The translations under genes and the position numbers were made by a program. A DNA stretch of 64,000 bases, from NCBI RefSeq assembly GCF_000312385.1, contig NZ_HE997626.1:669206-733205 (forward strand). The letters run 5' to 3'. Below the pieces are notes generated by a model. That model had not been told where the DNA came from. It did not search any database and worked only from the letters and a program-made list of their open reading frames with translations. The DNA is from Tsukamurella sp. 1534 (GTDB lineage Bacteria; Actinomycetota; Actinomycetes; Mycobacteriales; Mycobacteriaceae). This document shows, piece after piece, positions 27,256 through 35,587 of the stretch. Numbering within the stretch: the stretch's first letter is position 1; every line of letters begins with the position of its first letter.

Positions 27256-28176
27256 ATGATCGCAGATGGTCGGGGCGGATCGAGCACGCACGACGATCTC
27301 GTGCGCTTCATCACGCTGGCCGAGACGGCGCACATGACCGACGCGGCGGCGGCGTTGCGGATCACGCAGCCGACGCTGTCACGCACCCTCGCCCGCCTGG
27401 AGTCGGGTCTCGGCGCCCCGTTGTTCGACCGGCGGCACGGACGGTTGGTGCTCAACGCGAGCGGCGAGATCTACCTCGACCACGCGCGGCGCGCGCTGGC
27501 CGAGCTGGAGGCGGCGCGGACCCAGATCGCCGACCTGCGGAACCCCTCCCAGGGCACGATCCGGCTGTCGTTCCTGCACTCGTTCGGTGTGGAGCTGGTG
27601 CCGCGGCTGGTCTCCGGGTTCCGCGAGCGGGAGCCGCGGGTGACCTTCGAGCTGTCGCAGTTCGCGGCGGGCACGGTCACCGAGCGGGTACTGGCCGACG
27701 AGGCCGATCTGGCGATCGTCTCACCGCGGCCCACGACGGGTGCGGTCGCCTTCGGGCTGCTCGCGGTACAGCGCCTGGCGCTCGCCGTTCCCACGGATCA
27801 TCCCCTCGCGGAACGTGGTTCGGTGCACCTGTCCGAGGCTTCGGACGCTGATTTCATCACCATGCACCCGGAGTTCGGCATGCGCCGGATCCTCGAGGAG
27901 CGCTGCGCCGCGGCGGGTTTCCGGCCGCGCATCACGTTCGAATCCTCCGAATCGTTCACCGTCGCGGGGCTGGTGGCGGCGGGGCTCGGCGTGGCCCTGC
28001 TTCCCGTGGACCGGAATCCGCTGTGGCCACCGGGACTGGTACTCGTGCCGATGTCGGGACCTGCGCCCACGCGGGAGGTCGGATTGCTGTGGAGGCCGGA
28101 TGTGGCGCCCTCACGGGCTGTCCGCTCGTTTCGCGATTACGCCCTGGCGCAGGCCGATCCGCCGCTCTCACCGTAA
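27256..28176 (+). CDS. LysR-family transcriptional regulator
   Basis: The 306-residue protein has a typical LysR N-terminal HTH (FITLAETAHMTDAAAALRITQPTLSRTLARLE) followed by a periplasmic-binding-protein-like effector domain (residues about 100-295). It probably controls the divergent MFS gene in response to a transported compound. The ATG at 27256 lacks a clear ribosome-binding site. Confidence 0.9.
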   Translation: MIADGRGGSSTHDDLVRFITLAETAHMTDAAAALRITQPTLSRTLARLESGLGAPLFDRRHGRLVLNASGEIYLDHARRALAELEAARTQIADLRNPSQGTIRLSFLHSFGVELVPRLVSGFREREPRVTFELSQFAAGTVTERVLADEADLAIVSPRPTTGAVAFGLLAVQRLALAVPTDHPLAERGSVHLSEASDADFITMHPEFGMRRILEERCAAAGFRPRITFESSESFTVAGLVAAGLGVALLPVDRNPLWPPGLVLVPMSGPAPTREVGLLWRPDVAPSRAVRSFRDYALAQADPPLSP

Positions 28177-28179
28177 CGC

Positions 28180-28938
28180 TCAGGCGCGCGAGGCCACCGC
28201 GAAGATCCGTCGGAACGGCAGTACCGTGCCGAACTCCCGCGGCGGGTACGCCTCGTCGAGCGCCGCCTTGTACCGCTCGACGAACCGCTCGCGCGGCGCA
28301 CCGTCGAGCCTGGCGAGCACCGGCCGCGCACCGGTGCCGGAGATCCACTCGAAGACGGCGTCGGGCCCCTGGAGCACGTGCAGGTACGTGGTCTCCCAGA
28401 CGTCCACGGTCCACCCCGGGCGGGTGAGGCGTTCGAGGTACTCGGCGGGGTCGCGCACGTCGATCGAGCGGTAACCGGTGACGCCGCACTCGGCGGCGGT
28501 CCGCCGCAGCAGGGCGTGCGACGGGGCGTCCTGGTTGCCCGGCACCTGGAACGCGAACGCGGCACCGGCCTGGTCGGCGACGCCGGGCAGCAGGTCGATG
28601 TGGCCGTCGATCCACTGGTACATCGCGTTGGAGAGGATCACGTCGGGGACGTCGCCGGTCGCCCGCCAGGACGCGGCGTCGCCGACCTCGAAGGTGGTGC
28701 GGGCGTCGGCGGCCTCGTGCTGCGCACGCTCGATCATCTCCTCGCTCGAGTCCACGCCGTGGATCGCGGCCCCGGGCCAGCGCGCGCGGAGGGGCGGGAC
28801 GTCGTTGCCGGCGCCGCAGCCCAGGTCGACGACGGTGCGCGCATCGACGGGGATCCGGGCGAGCAGGTCCACGAGTGGCCTGGTCCGCTCGTCGCCGAAG
28901 CGGAGGTACTGCGCCGGATCCCAGCGATGCGAGGTCAT
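28180..28938 (-). CDS. tam: Trans-aconitate 2-methyltransferase
   Basis: The 252-residue protein has the Tam N terminus (WDPAQYLRFGDERTRP), the SAM motif VVDLGCGAGN and the NAMYQWIDGH segment that marks this family. The enzyme methylates trans-aconitate, an inhibitor of aconitase. The ATG at 28938 gives the family's usual start. It diverges from an ABC ATPase gene with about 36 bases between starts and ends three bases from the LysR stop. Confidence 0.92.
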   Translation of the reverse strand: MTSHRWDPAQYLRFGDERTRPLVDLLARIPVDARTVVDLGCGAGNDVPPLRARWPGAAIHGVDSSEEMIERAQHEAADARTTFEVGDAASWRATGDVPDVILSNAMYQWIDGHIDLLPGVADQAGAAFAFQVPGNQDAPSHALLRRTAAECGVTGYRSIDVRDPAEYLERLTRPGWTVDVWETTYLHVLQGPDAVFEWISGTGARPVLARLDGAPRERFVERYKAALDEAYPPREFGTVLPFRRIFAVASRA

Positions 28939-28974
28939 AGAATCATCCAATCAATTTCGTTGTACCCTGCGAGG

Positions 28975-29772
28975 GTGAACAGCACGACCGACACCCCGCA
29001 TGTCCTGAGCATCGACCACGTCGACCTGGTGCGCAACGGTCGCGCCCTCCTCGACGACGTCTCGCTCACGGTGCGCCGCGGCGAGCACTGGGTGCTGCTG
29101 GGCGCGAACGGCGCCGGCAAGTCGACGCTCCTCGGGCTGTGCGGCGCGCTCACCCACCCCACCCGCGGCACCGTCGAGGTGCTCGGCAAGCGCCTGGGCC
29201 GGGTGGACATGCGGGAGCTGCGCACCCACATCGGGCACGTCAATCCCCGCCACCGCCTGGACGTTCCGCTGACGGTGCGCGACGTGGTGCTCACGGGCCT
29301 GACCAACACGCCGGAGTTCCCGCCCCGCTGGGCGCCCACCGAGCAGCAGCGCGAGCGCGCCGACGAACTGGTGGCCGCGCTCGGCATGACGCGGCACGCG
29401 GACTCGGTGTGGCCCACCCTGTCCCAGGGCGAGCGCGGACGCGCGCTGATCGCGCGCGCCCTCATGGGCGAACCGTCGCTCCTGTTGCTCGACGAGCCGG
29501 CGACGGGTCTCGACCTCGCGGCCCGCGAGATCCTGCTCTCCGCGGTCGACGGGGCGCGTCTCGCCCACCCCGAGTTGTCGTCGATCCTGGTGACCCACCA
29601 CCTCGAGGAGATCCCCACCTCCACCACCCACGCGGTGCTCATCCGCGACGGGCGGCTCACCGCCGCGGGTCCGGTGCAGGAGGTACTGACCACGGAGCGG
29701 ATCAGCGCCGCGTTCGATCACCCCATCACCATCACGCGGGGCAACGGGCGGTGGACCGCGCAGTCCTCGTGA
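28975..29772 (+). CDS. ABC transporter ATP-binding protein, stand-alone
   Basis: The 265-residue ATPase has Walker A GANGAGKST, signature LSQGERGR, Walker B LLLLDEPAT and the switch histidine in VTHHLEE. The sequence resembles the YlmA-like/ModF-like subgroup. No permease is adjacent, so the partner is unknown or the protein works outside transport. The start is a GTG at 28975. A possible -10 (TACCCT, 28963-28968) ends six bases before it, so the mRNA may be leaderless. Confidence 0.87.
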   Translation: MNSTTDTPHVLSIDHVDLVRNGRALLDDVSLTVRRGEHWVLLGANGAGKSTLLGLCGALTHPTRGTVEVLGKRLGRVDMRELRTHIGHVNPRHRLDVPLTVRDVVLTGLTNTPEFPPRWAPTEQQRERADELVAALGMTRHADSVWPTLSQGERGRALIARALMGEPSLLLLDEPATGLDLAAREILLSAVDGARLAHPELSSILVTHHLEEIPTSTTHAVLIRDGRLTAAGPVQEVLTTERISAAFDHPITITRGNGRWTAQSS

Positions 29773-29779
29773 CATCCTT

Positions 29780-31012
29780 CTACGCCGCCTGATCCGGTGC
29801 GGTGGAGCGGTACCGGTGCCCGCTCGGCGTCCGGGTCTCCACGGTGTGCCGCCCCGTCGGGTCGTCGACCACGGCGCTGCGCCACCCGTGCGCCTCCTTG
29901 GCGTAATTGCATGCGGCGCACAGCCCCTGCCCGTTGCCCAGGCCGGTGGCGCCGCCCGCGGCATGCGGGAGAACGTGGTCGATGTGGGCGATCGGTGCGT
30001 CGCAGTACGGGGTGCGACAGTACTGGTCCCGCGCGGCGATCACCTCGGCCAGCGCGTCGGGGAAGAATCGGGCCCGCGAGTCCATGGCGACCACCGCACC
30101 CGATTCCTGAACCACGAAGAGCCGTTTCACCCACGCCGTTCCGGCGGCCGTGGCCTTACCGACGAGCTTCCGCGCGATCTCCGCGGGTATCGCGCCGCCG
30201 CCCCGCAGGTGGGCGACGCCGGGCTCTCCCCCGAGGAGGACGGCCGCCGGCATCGTCAGGTTCACCGCGACCGGCTGCCCGGCCGCGGCCTCGCGACCGG
30301 TGAGCAGGGCGAAGGCGGAGTCGGCCATGATCTGGCCACGATTGCGCAGTTCGGCACCGACTCCCACCACCGCGTCCGCCTGCTTCTTCAAGGTCGCGAA
30401 CACGCCGACAGCCTGAGCGACCGGCAGGAGCAGGGACACCCTGGCCATCGCGTCCGGCAACGGGCGGATCGTGACGGTGCGATCCTTCTCCGCGTTCGCG
30501 ATCCGGTCGACGGTCGCCTGTTTGTCCAGCGCGTAGGCGACCTTCTGCACGGCGTCCTTGATCTTCTGCGGCCCGAACCCCGCGAGTGTGGCCGCATCGG
30601 CGCACAACTTCTCATCCGCGGCCGTCCGGAGCGCGGGTTCGAGGTGCGAGAGCCCGCAGACGATCAGCGGCACCGCCTCGGGGCTCAACTCCCCGGATCG
30701 CAACCGCTCCAGCGCACACGGCATGTTCTGCTCCAGCTCCCGTGCTCGCGACAGCAGCGCCGCCGCTCTGTTCGGCGACATCCGGAGCGCGAGGCCGATC
30801 TCGGCGGCGACGCCCAGCTGCCACCGCGCCTGCGGCTGCCCCGCCGCCACCCGCTCCATCACGCGTCGGCGCAGCAACTCCACCGCCAGGCGGTACTGCT
30901 CGAACGCGATCCGGCAGCGCTCCACTTCCATCGAACGGAGGCGATCGATCACGTCGCAGTGCGCATCGCCGACGACGTTCGATTCCTCTTCTGCTTCAAG
31001 GACCTCTGTCAT
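29780..31012 (-). CDS. DUF222/HNH endonuclease-domain protein (13E12-repeat family)
   Basis: The 410-residue protein has an N-terminal helical DUF222 region (about 20-290) and a C-terminal HNH domain containing the CRTPYCDAP cysteines, HIDHVLPHAAGG and CAACNYAKE. This family is multicopy in Mycobacteriales (the 13E12 repeat proteins) and often behaves as repetitive accessory DNA. Nuclease activity is likely, but the biological role is unknown. It lies eight bases from the end of the convergent ABC ATPase gene. Confidence 0.9.
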   Translation of the reverse strand: MTEVLEAEEESNVVGDAHCDVIDRLRSMEVERCRIAFEQYRLAVELLRRRVMERVAAGQPQARWQLGVAAEIGLALRMSPNRAAALLSRARELEQNMPCALERLRSGELSPEAVPLIVCGLSHLEPALRTAADEKLCADAATLAGFGPQKIKDAVQKVAYALDKQATVDRIANAEKDRTVTIRPLPDAMARVSLLLPVAQAVGVFATLKKQADAVVGVGAELRNRGQIMADSAFALLTGREAAAGQPVAVNLTMPAAVLLGGEPGVAHLRGGGAIPAEIARKLVGKATAAGTAWVKRLFVVQESGAVVAMDSRARFFPDALAEVIAARDQYCRTPYCDAPIAHIDHVLPHAAGGATGLGNGQGLCAACNYAKEAHGWRSAVVDDPTGRHTVETRTPSGHRYRSTAPDQAA

Positions 31013-31185
31013 GTCCCGAGTCTACGATCACCCACCGACACATTTTCGAGAATGCGATCTCACTAGAACATTCGGGCGATCCCGCGCCTCCGCTCCGCCC
31101 GCACTCGGGAGACGGCCTGAACTTGTCGGTAGGTCGGTGTTGACTTGTCGGCACCAGCCCAGCCCGATGAGTCAGGAGACCCCTC

Positions 31186-31773
31186 ATGCCCTTCATGGCC
31201 CCCGCCGCCGACAACGAACGCGCCGGCCTGCGCGGCTTCCTCGTCCAGCAGCTCGACGGCGTGCGCCACACGTCGTTCGGACTCACGGAGGAGCAGATCC
31301 GCCTCTCCCCCGCGCGCAGCGCGCTCAGCGTGGGCGGCCTGCTCAAGCACGTGACGCTCACCGTCAACGGCTGGGCGTCGCGGGCCGAGGCGGCGCCCGA
31401 GGTCCCGGATTTCGACCCGGAGGTCGACGGGGCCGTGGAGTGCATGGACTTCATCGTGACCGACGACGAATCGCTCGCGTCCCTGCTGACCGAGTTCGAC
31501 GAGGCGTCGGCGCGGATCCTCGCGGTCGCCGAGACGAAGGACCTGGAGGCCGTGGCGCCCGTGCCGAACGCGCCGTGGTTCCCCAAGGACCTCGACGGCT
31601 GGTCCGTGCGATGGATCCTGCTGCACGTGATCGAGGAGGTGGCCCGGCACGCCGGCCACGCCGACATCATCCGTGAGCAGGTGGACGGGGCCACGATGTA
31701 CGAGCTCATCGCCGCCGCCGAGAACACGGGTGACCTGGGATTCGTGCAGCCGTGGACGCCTCCGGAGCAGTAG
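31186..31773 (+). CDS. DinB-family (DUF664) putative metal-dependent enzyme
   Basis: The 195-residue four-helix protein has histidines at the expected DinB positions: LLKHV early, then HVIEEVARHAGHAD late. In mycothiol producers some DinB proteins are mycothiol-dependent S-transferases, a plausible but unproven role here. AGGAG sits seven bases before the ATG. Upstream, the nine bases ACTTGTCGG occur twice, about 20 bases apart, a possible regulator site. Confidence 0.82.
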   Translation: MPFMAPAADNERAGLRGFLVQQLDGVRHTSFGLTEEQIRLSPARSALSVGGLLKHVTLTVNGWASRAEAAPEVPDFDPEVDGAVECMDFIVTDDESLASLLTEFDEASARILAVAETKDLEAVAPVPNAPWFPKDLDGWSVRWILLHVIEEVARHAGHADIIREQVDGATMYELIAAAENTGDLGFVQPWTPPEQ

Positions 31774-31860
31774 CCGCCACCGCGGCGGGGTAACGGATCG
31801 CAAAGGGTGCCCGAAGGACCTGGTGGAACATCCATCGCACTCCGAGAGGACCGTGATCGC

Positions 31861-32289
31861 ATGCACCAGCGCTTCCGCCGAGTCGCCGTGACCGCCGCCG
31901 CGGTGGCGGGCCTGGCCCTCACAGCGGTACCCGGCACTGCCACCGCCGCCGGGCCCGTCCAGCTCAACGGGTGGGTGACGAAGTTCGGGCTCGCCGACCC
32001 CTTCCCCAATCCGTCCGCCACCTACAAGGGATTCGTCGGCGCCGCGGGCGATCTCACCGTGGAGGCGGACTGCGTGAAGAACGCGCTCATTCCGTCGATG
32101 CCGTGCCAGCCGAACGCCGGCGGCCCCGCCACCACGATGCGGTGGCACAACGTCACCACCGGAGCCAGGGGCACGGCGTCGTTCGAGCTGGGCCGCGCCC
32201 GCGCGAACCCCGGCAAGGGCACGGTGAACATCCGGGTGACCGGCGGCTTCGGCGTCGTGGGCATGTCCTCGGGCGGCTACACCGCCTGA
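31861..32289 (+). CDS. Small secreted protein, unknown function
   Basis: The 142-residue precursor has a clear Sec signal peptide: basic MHQRFRR, a hydrophobic core, and an Ala-rich cleavage site near TATA-AG at residues 28-31. The mature part of about 113 residues has two cysteines that could form a disulfide, and a glycine-rich beta-type end. I do not recognise a family. GAGAGGA lies ten bases before the ATG at 31861. Confidence 0.7.
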   Translation: MHQRFRRVAVTAAAVAGLALTAVPGTATAAGPVQLNGWVTKFGLADPFPNPSATYKGFVGAAGDLTVEADCVKNALIPSMPCQPNAGGPATTMRWHNVTTGARGTASFELGRARANPGKGTVNIRVTGGFGVVGMSSGGYTA

Positions 32290-32329
32290 CGCTCGGCGGG
32301 GACGGGGAACCTCTCCGGCGGACGCGGTG

Positions 32330-32360
32330 TTGACTTCGAGTGCGCTCGAAGGCATAGCGT
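32330..32360 (+). promoter_or_regulatory. MerR-type promoter with 19-base spacer
   Basis: A -35 TTGACT (32330-32335) and a -10 TAGCGT (32355-32360) are separated by 19 bases. The spacer region carries a perfect inverted repeat CTTCGAG-TGCG-CTCGAAG (32334-32351). Overlong spacers with a central palindrome are the hallmark of promoters twisted open by MerR activators. The GTG of the MerR gene begins only seven bases past the -10, so the transcript is probably leaderless. Confidence 0.8.
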
Positions 32361-32367
32361 TGCGCAC

Positions 32368-32850
32368 GTGGTCGAACGCACCGAGGAAATCACCGCCCTG
32401 ATCGGCTCCCGCGGGCCCTTGCCGGACATCGACGAACTGCTGTCCGGCCCGGCGAAGGAGGGGCCGCTCACCGTCGCCGAGCTGTCCGAACTCGTCGGCG
32501 TCAGCGGGCACACCCTCCGTTACTACGAGCGGATCGGCCTGGTCACCGTCGACCGCGACGGTGCCGGGCACCGGAGGTACGGGCCGCGGGCGATCGCCCG
32601 GGTCATCTTCCTGACCCGGCTGCGCCTGTCCGGGATGCCGATCGCGGACATCACCGAGTACGTCTCGCTGATCGACGGCGGGGAGGCGACGGTGCCCGCG
32701 CGGCTCGCGCTGCTCACGGCGCACCGTGCGCGCACCGCGGCGCACATCGAGGAGCTCAAGTACTCGCTCGCGGTGATCGACTACAAGATCGCCACGTACG
32801 GCGGCGAACTCGGCGACTGCACACCGACATCCGACTCGACGAAGGACTGA
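32368..32850 (+). CDS. MerR-family regulator
   Basis: The 160-residue protein has a MerR winged HTH (LTVAELSELVGVSGHTLRYYERIGLV) preceded by a 30-residue extension and followed by a coiled-coil dimerisation helix. The tail has a single cysteine (GDCTPTS), too few for a metal sensor of the MerR or SoxR type. It probably autoregulates from its own MerR-type promoter and controls the aldo/keto reductase gene, which starts one base after its stop. Confidence 0.9.
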   Translation: MVERTEEITALIGSRGPLPDIDELLSGPAKEGPLTVAELSELVGVSGHTLRYYERIGLVTVDRDGAGHRRYGPRAIARVIFLTRLRLSGMPIADITEYVSLIDGGEATVPARLALLTAHRARTAAHIEELKYSLAVIDYKIATYGGELGDCTPTSDSTKD

Positions 32851-32851
32851 C

Positions 32852-33835
32852 ATGCTCCCCTCCCGCTCCCTCGGCGACCTCCGCGTCTCCGCCCTCGGCC
32901 TCGGCTGCATGGGCATGAGCCACGCCTACGGCGCCGCCGATCCCGAAGAATCCCTCGCCACCCTGCACGCGGCGGCCGACGCCGGCGTCACCCTCTTCGA
33001 CACCGCCGACATGTACGGCAACGGCGCCAACGAGGAGTTCCTCGCGCCGTTCCTCGCCGAACGGCGCGCAGACGTGGTGCTGGCCACCAAGTTCGGCTTC
33101 GTCAACGACGAGAACGCGCGTCCCGTCGGTATCGACGGGCGTCCCGAACGGGTCGCGGAGTGCGTGGACGCCTCGCTGCGTCGGCTCGGCGTGGACGTGA
33201 TCGACCTCTACTACCTGCACCGCGTGGACCCGCAGGTGCCGGTGGCGGAGTCCGTCGGGGCGATGGCGGAGCAGGTGCGCGCCGGGAAGGTCCGGGCGCT
33301 CGGCCTGTCCGAGGCGTCGGCGGAGGACATCCGGGCGGCGGCCGCGGTGCATCCGATCGCGGCGCTGCAGTCGGAGTACTCGATCTTCACCCGCGACGTG
33401 GAGGAGGGTCCGCTGCAGGCGGCCCGCGAGGTGGGCGCCTCGCTCGTGCCGTTCAGCCCGCTCGGCCGCGGCCTGCTCACGGGAGACCGGGCCGCCACCG
33501 TCGCGGCGCTCAAGGACGACGACTTCCGGAATTCGATCCCCCGGTGGCAGGGCGAGAACCTGGACGCGAACCTGCGCCTGGTGGATCGGATCGACGCCAT
33601 CGCCGCCGAACTCTCGTCCGGCGGTTCGACGGTGACCGCCGCCCAGGTCGCGCTCGCCTGGGTACTGGCGCAGGGCGACGACGTGGTGCCCATCCCCGGC
33701 ACCACCCGTCGCAAGCACCTCGGAGACAATCTCGGCGCCGCGGATGTCGCGCTCAGCGAGGCACAGCTCGCGGAACTCACCGCACTCTCGGCCGTCGGCA
33801 GCAGGCTGCCCGAGCGCACACTCAAGCAACGGTGA
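32852..33835 (+). CDS. Aldo/keto reductase
   Basis: The 327-residue TIM-barrel enzyme carries the complete catalytic tetrad D50, Y55, K80 and H123 (FDTADMYG, ATKFG, YYLHRVD) and a C-terminal IPGTTR NADPH-binding segment. The sequence is closest in style to the AKR13/YajO-type enzymes that reduce aldehydes. It forms an operon with a MerR regulator, a pairing that in other bacteria responds to reactive aldehydes. Confidence 0.92.
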   Translation: MLPSRSLGDLRVSALGLGCMGMSHAYGAADPEESLATLHAAADAGVTLFDTADMYGNGANEEFLAPFLAERRADVVLATKFGFVNDENARPVGIDGRPERVAECVDASLRRLGVDVIDLYYLHRVDPQVPVAESVGAMAEQVRAGKVRALGLSEASAEDIRAAAAVHPIAALQSEYSIFTRDVEEGPLQAAREVGASLVPFSPLGRGLLTGDRAATVAALKDDDFRNSIPRWQGENLDANLRLVDRIDAIAAELSSGGSTVTAAQVALAWVLAQGDDVVPIPGTTRRKHLGDNLGAADVALSEAQLAELTALSAVGSRLPERTLKQR

Positions 33836-33854
33836 CCGATCGATCCGGCCGCCG

Positions 33855-33899
33855 TCAGCGCAGGGCACCGTGCAGTGCGGTGAGCTTCAGCACTACCCA
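33855..33899 (-). pseudogene. Fragment of an SRPBCC gene 3' end
   Basis: Read on the minus strand, 14 codons end in a stop as W-V-V-L-K-L-T-A-L-H-G-A-L-R. The intact SRPBCC gene at 34767-35255 ends W-W-Q-A-Q-L-A-A-L-D-G-A-L-R. Upstream in the same frame a stop codon appears within three codons, so only the tail remains. This is a decayed duplicate about 0.9 kb from its parent. Confidence 0.65.
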
Positions 33900-34151
33900 C
33901 AAGGGCTATTGCAGCACCGCCGACCGTCCTGCCTTTGAAACAGACGGACGGTAGTCCGGGCCGAGGTGATCGCGCCCGACCGCAAACTGCCATACGCGCG
34001 GTCCGCCGAGCGGTGTCGCCAATGACCTGTCCGCTCCCATGCGCTACTGCATACACGGAACAACGCAGCCTAGGAGAACATCCCACCGACGAACTCCACC
34101 ACCCACTCCGCGACCTTCTTGCGCGCGCGACGCAGACGCCCCGGACGCTTC
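33900..34151. other. Non-coding stretch of lower G+C
   Basis: Together with the fragment at 33855-33899 this makes a gap of more than 300 bases between the aldo/keto reductase and the next plausible gene. No frame shows a recognisable protein, and the base composition looks lower in G+C than the flanks. I see no terminator, tRNA or repeat other than the SRPBCC fragment at its edge. Confidence 0.6.
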
Positions 34152-34436
34152 CTACTCAACCGACCGGCCCGCCGCAGTCATGTTGTCCACGATGGTCTTC
34201 GCCCCGACCAGTGAGAGTGCGCGCCGTTCGCGACGTAGCTCACGCATCACCAGGATGGGCTTGTCAGTCACGTCCAGACCACGATCCTCAACGAATCCAT
34301 GCGCCCATGCGGTCGCCTCACGCAGCGCCTCCGACTCGCTGCCTCCGAAAACCGAGGCCAGGTTCTGCCGGCCGCTCTCCGAGCGTTTACCGACGGTGAC
34401 GAGCAGCGGCAGCAGAGCGGCGAAGATCCATTCCAT
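34152..34436 (-). CDS. Hypothetical small protein with an N-terminal hydrophobic segment
   Basis: The 94-residue protein starts with a hydrophobic stretch (WIFAALLPLLVTVG) and ends with DKPILVMRELRR...LSLVGAKTIVD. That last pattern loosely resembles the C-terminal domain of ribosomal protein L7/L12, which recurs in small actinobacterial proteins. Codon use fits a real gene. No good ribosome-binding site is seen before the ATG at 34436. It stands alone between two non-coding stretches, so its reality is likely but not certain. Confidence 0.55.
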   Translation of the reverse strand: MEWIFAALLPLLVTVGKRSESGRQNLASVFGGSESEALREATAWAHGFVEDRGLDVTDKPILVMRELRRERRALSLVGAKTIVDNMTAAGRSVE

Positions 34437-34766
34437 AACTGCACGGTATCCCCGTATACCTCCACGCGCAGTTCGTGGTGCGACCTTCTTGCCTCCTGAA
34501 TAGTTCAGGTTCTACGGTCGCCATGTGGGCCTCGGTATCGCACCAGACGTTCAGCACGTGATCGCCGGCCTTCACGGTGATCGTGTTCAGTCCCTACGTC
34601 GGGAGCATCGGGTGGCGCCGGGCGATTCCCCGGACGGCGTAATTGACGGACGTCCATTCCGGATCTCCTCCCCGGACACACGGTGGCCGTCTACTACTGC
34701 GCACCCCGTTCCCGGCACCGGCCCGCGGCCCTCGGTTTCGCGCCCGCCTGACGCACCACGCAGCCG
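34437..34766. other. Non-coding stretch with a possible gene remnant
   Basis: About 330 bases without a convincing gene. On the minus strand a short frame (about 34500-34590) reads ITVKAGDHVLNVWCDTEAH before running into unlike sequence. This looks like the remnant of a protein, but the family cannot be named. No repeat or hairpin of note was found. Confidence 0.5.
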
Positions 34767-35255
34767 TCAGCGCAGCGCACCGTCGAGGGCGGCGAGCTGC
34801 GCCTGCCACCACTCGGCGAATCGCAGGGAGAACACCTGCAGCGGGAATCCGTGCCGCACTTGGTTCTCCGGCGGAATCCGGTCCCAGCCGTAGTGCTCGA
34901 CGGTCACCCGGGTCTGGGCCGGGTCGGTGCGCGTCTCGGCGAACGAGACGTGCAGCTCGGTGTCCTGCCCCTCGGTGAAACCCTCTTGCCGCCAGCCGAT
35001 CACGAATCCGTGGGGCGGGTCCCAGCGGCGCACGTGTCCGACCACGAACTCGGCGCCGTCCTCGTACCTTTCCACGAGCCGCCCGCTGGGGCCGGTCTCG
35101 AACACCATCGTCCCGGTCCGCGCGCGGGTGAACCGGAACAGCCCGTCGCGCACCCACCACCGCCCGATCTGCTCGGTGAAGGCGGCGAACGCCCGCTCGG
35201 GTGTGGCGGCGACACGGGTCGCCACCATGACCCGGGACGCATCGGGTGCGGTCAT
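34767..35255 (-). CDS. SRPBCC (AHSA1-like) protein
   Basis: The 162-residue protein has the START-like fold: VATRVAATPERAFAAFTEQIGRWW at the N terminus and a long C-terminal helix. Such proteins bind hydrophobic ligands, and many sit next to ArsR regulators. Its ATG overlaps the ArsR stop by four bases (ATGA). It is the third gene of a VOC-ArsR-SRPBCC operon. Confidence 0.86.
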   Translation of the reverse strand: MTAPDASRVMVATRVAATPERAFAAFTEQIGRWWVRDGLFRFTRARTGTMVFETGPSGRLVERYEDGAEFVVGHVRRWDPPHGFVIGWRQEGFTEGQDTELHVSFAETRTDPAQTRVTVEHYGWDRIPPENQVRHGFPLQVFSLRFAEWWQAQLAALDGALR

Positions 35256-35587
35256 TGGTCCTCCTCGATGAAGCGCGCGAAGGCGGAGAGCTGTTGCGCC
35301 CAGCCCTGTTCCGCGGCGTCGAGCCACGCGCGCAGTTCCTTCATGGGGGCCGAGCGCAGGGTGTAGATCCGCACCCGGGCATCGTGCTCGGGGTGTTCCT
35401 CTGTGACCAGCCCCGAGGTCCGCAGCACCCTCAAGTGCTTGCTCAGCGTGGGAGCGCTGGTGCCCGTCTCCTCCGCGAGTTCGCCGGGCCTGCGGGGCCG
35501 GTCGGAGAGCAGCTCGACGACGCGGCGGCGGACCGGATCGGACAGCGCCGCGAGCGTGGCGTCGATCTGCTGCGCGGGTTGCGTCAC
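35252..35587 (-). CDS. ArsR-family regulator
   Basis: The 111-residue winged-HTH protein (ELAEETGTSAPTLSKHLRVLRTSGLV) lacks the cysteine metal sites of ArsR/SmtB sensors, so it is probably a non-metal repressor. The GTG at 35587 overlaps the VOC gene's stop by four bases. This subgroup is commonly paired with AHSA1 proteins. An inverted repeat before the VOC gene is the likely operator. Confidence 0.88.
   Translation of the reverse strand: MTQPAQQIDATLAALSDPVRRRVVELLSDRPRRPGELAEETGTSAPTLSKHLRVLRTSGLVTEEHPEHDARVRIYTLRSAPMKELRAWLDAAEQGWAQQLSAFARFIEEDQ

Noticed and set aside
29780-31012. Homing endonuclease or mobile element from the HNH domain
   Set aside because: DUF222-HNH proteins are a common multicopy actinobacterial family; no intron, terminal repeats or target duplication is visible.
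31090-31160. Direct repeat ACTTGTCGG as a transposon end
   Set aside because: It is only nine bases twice, with no inverted partner; a regulator site or chance is more likely.
34387-34575. Short minus-strand frame with KAGDHVLNVWCDTEAH
   Set aside because: Only the first third reads like a protein; the rest overlaps the start of another gene and has no homology that I can name. Recorded as a possible remnant only.
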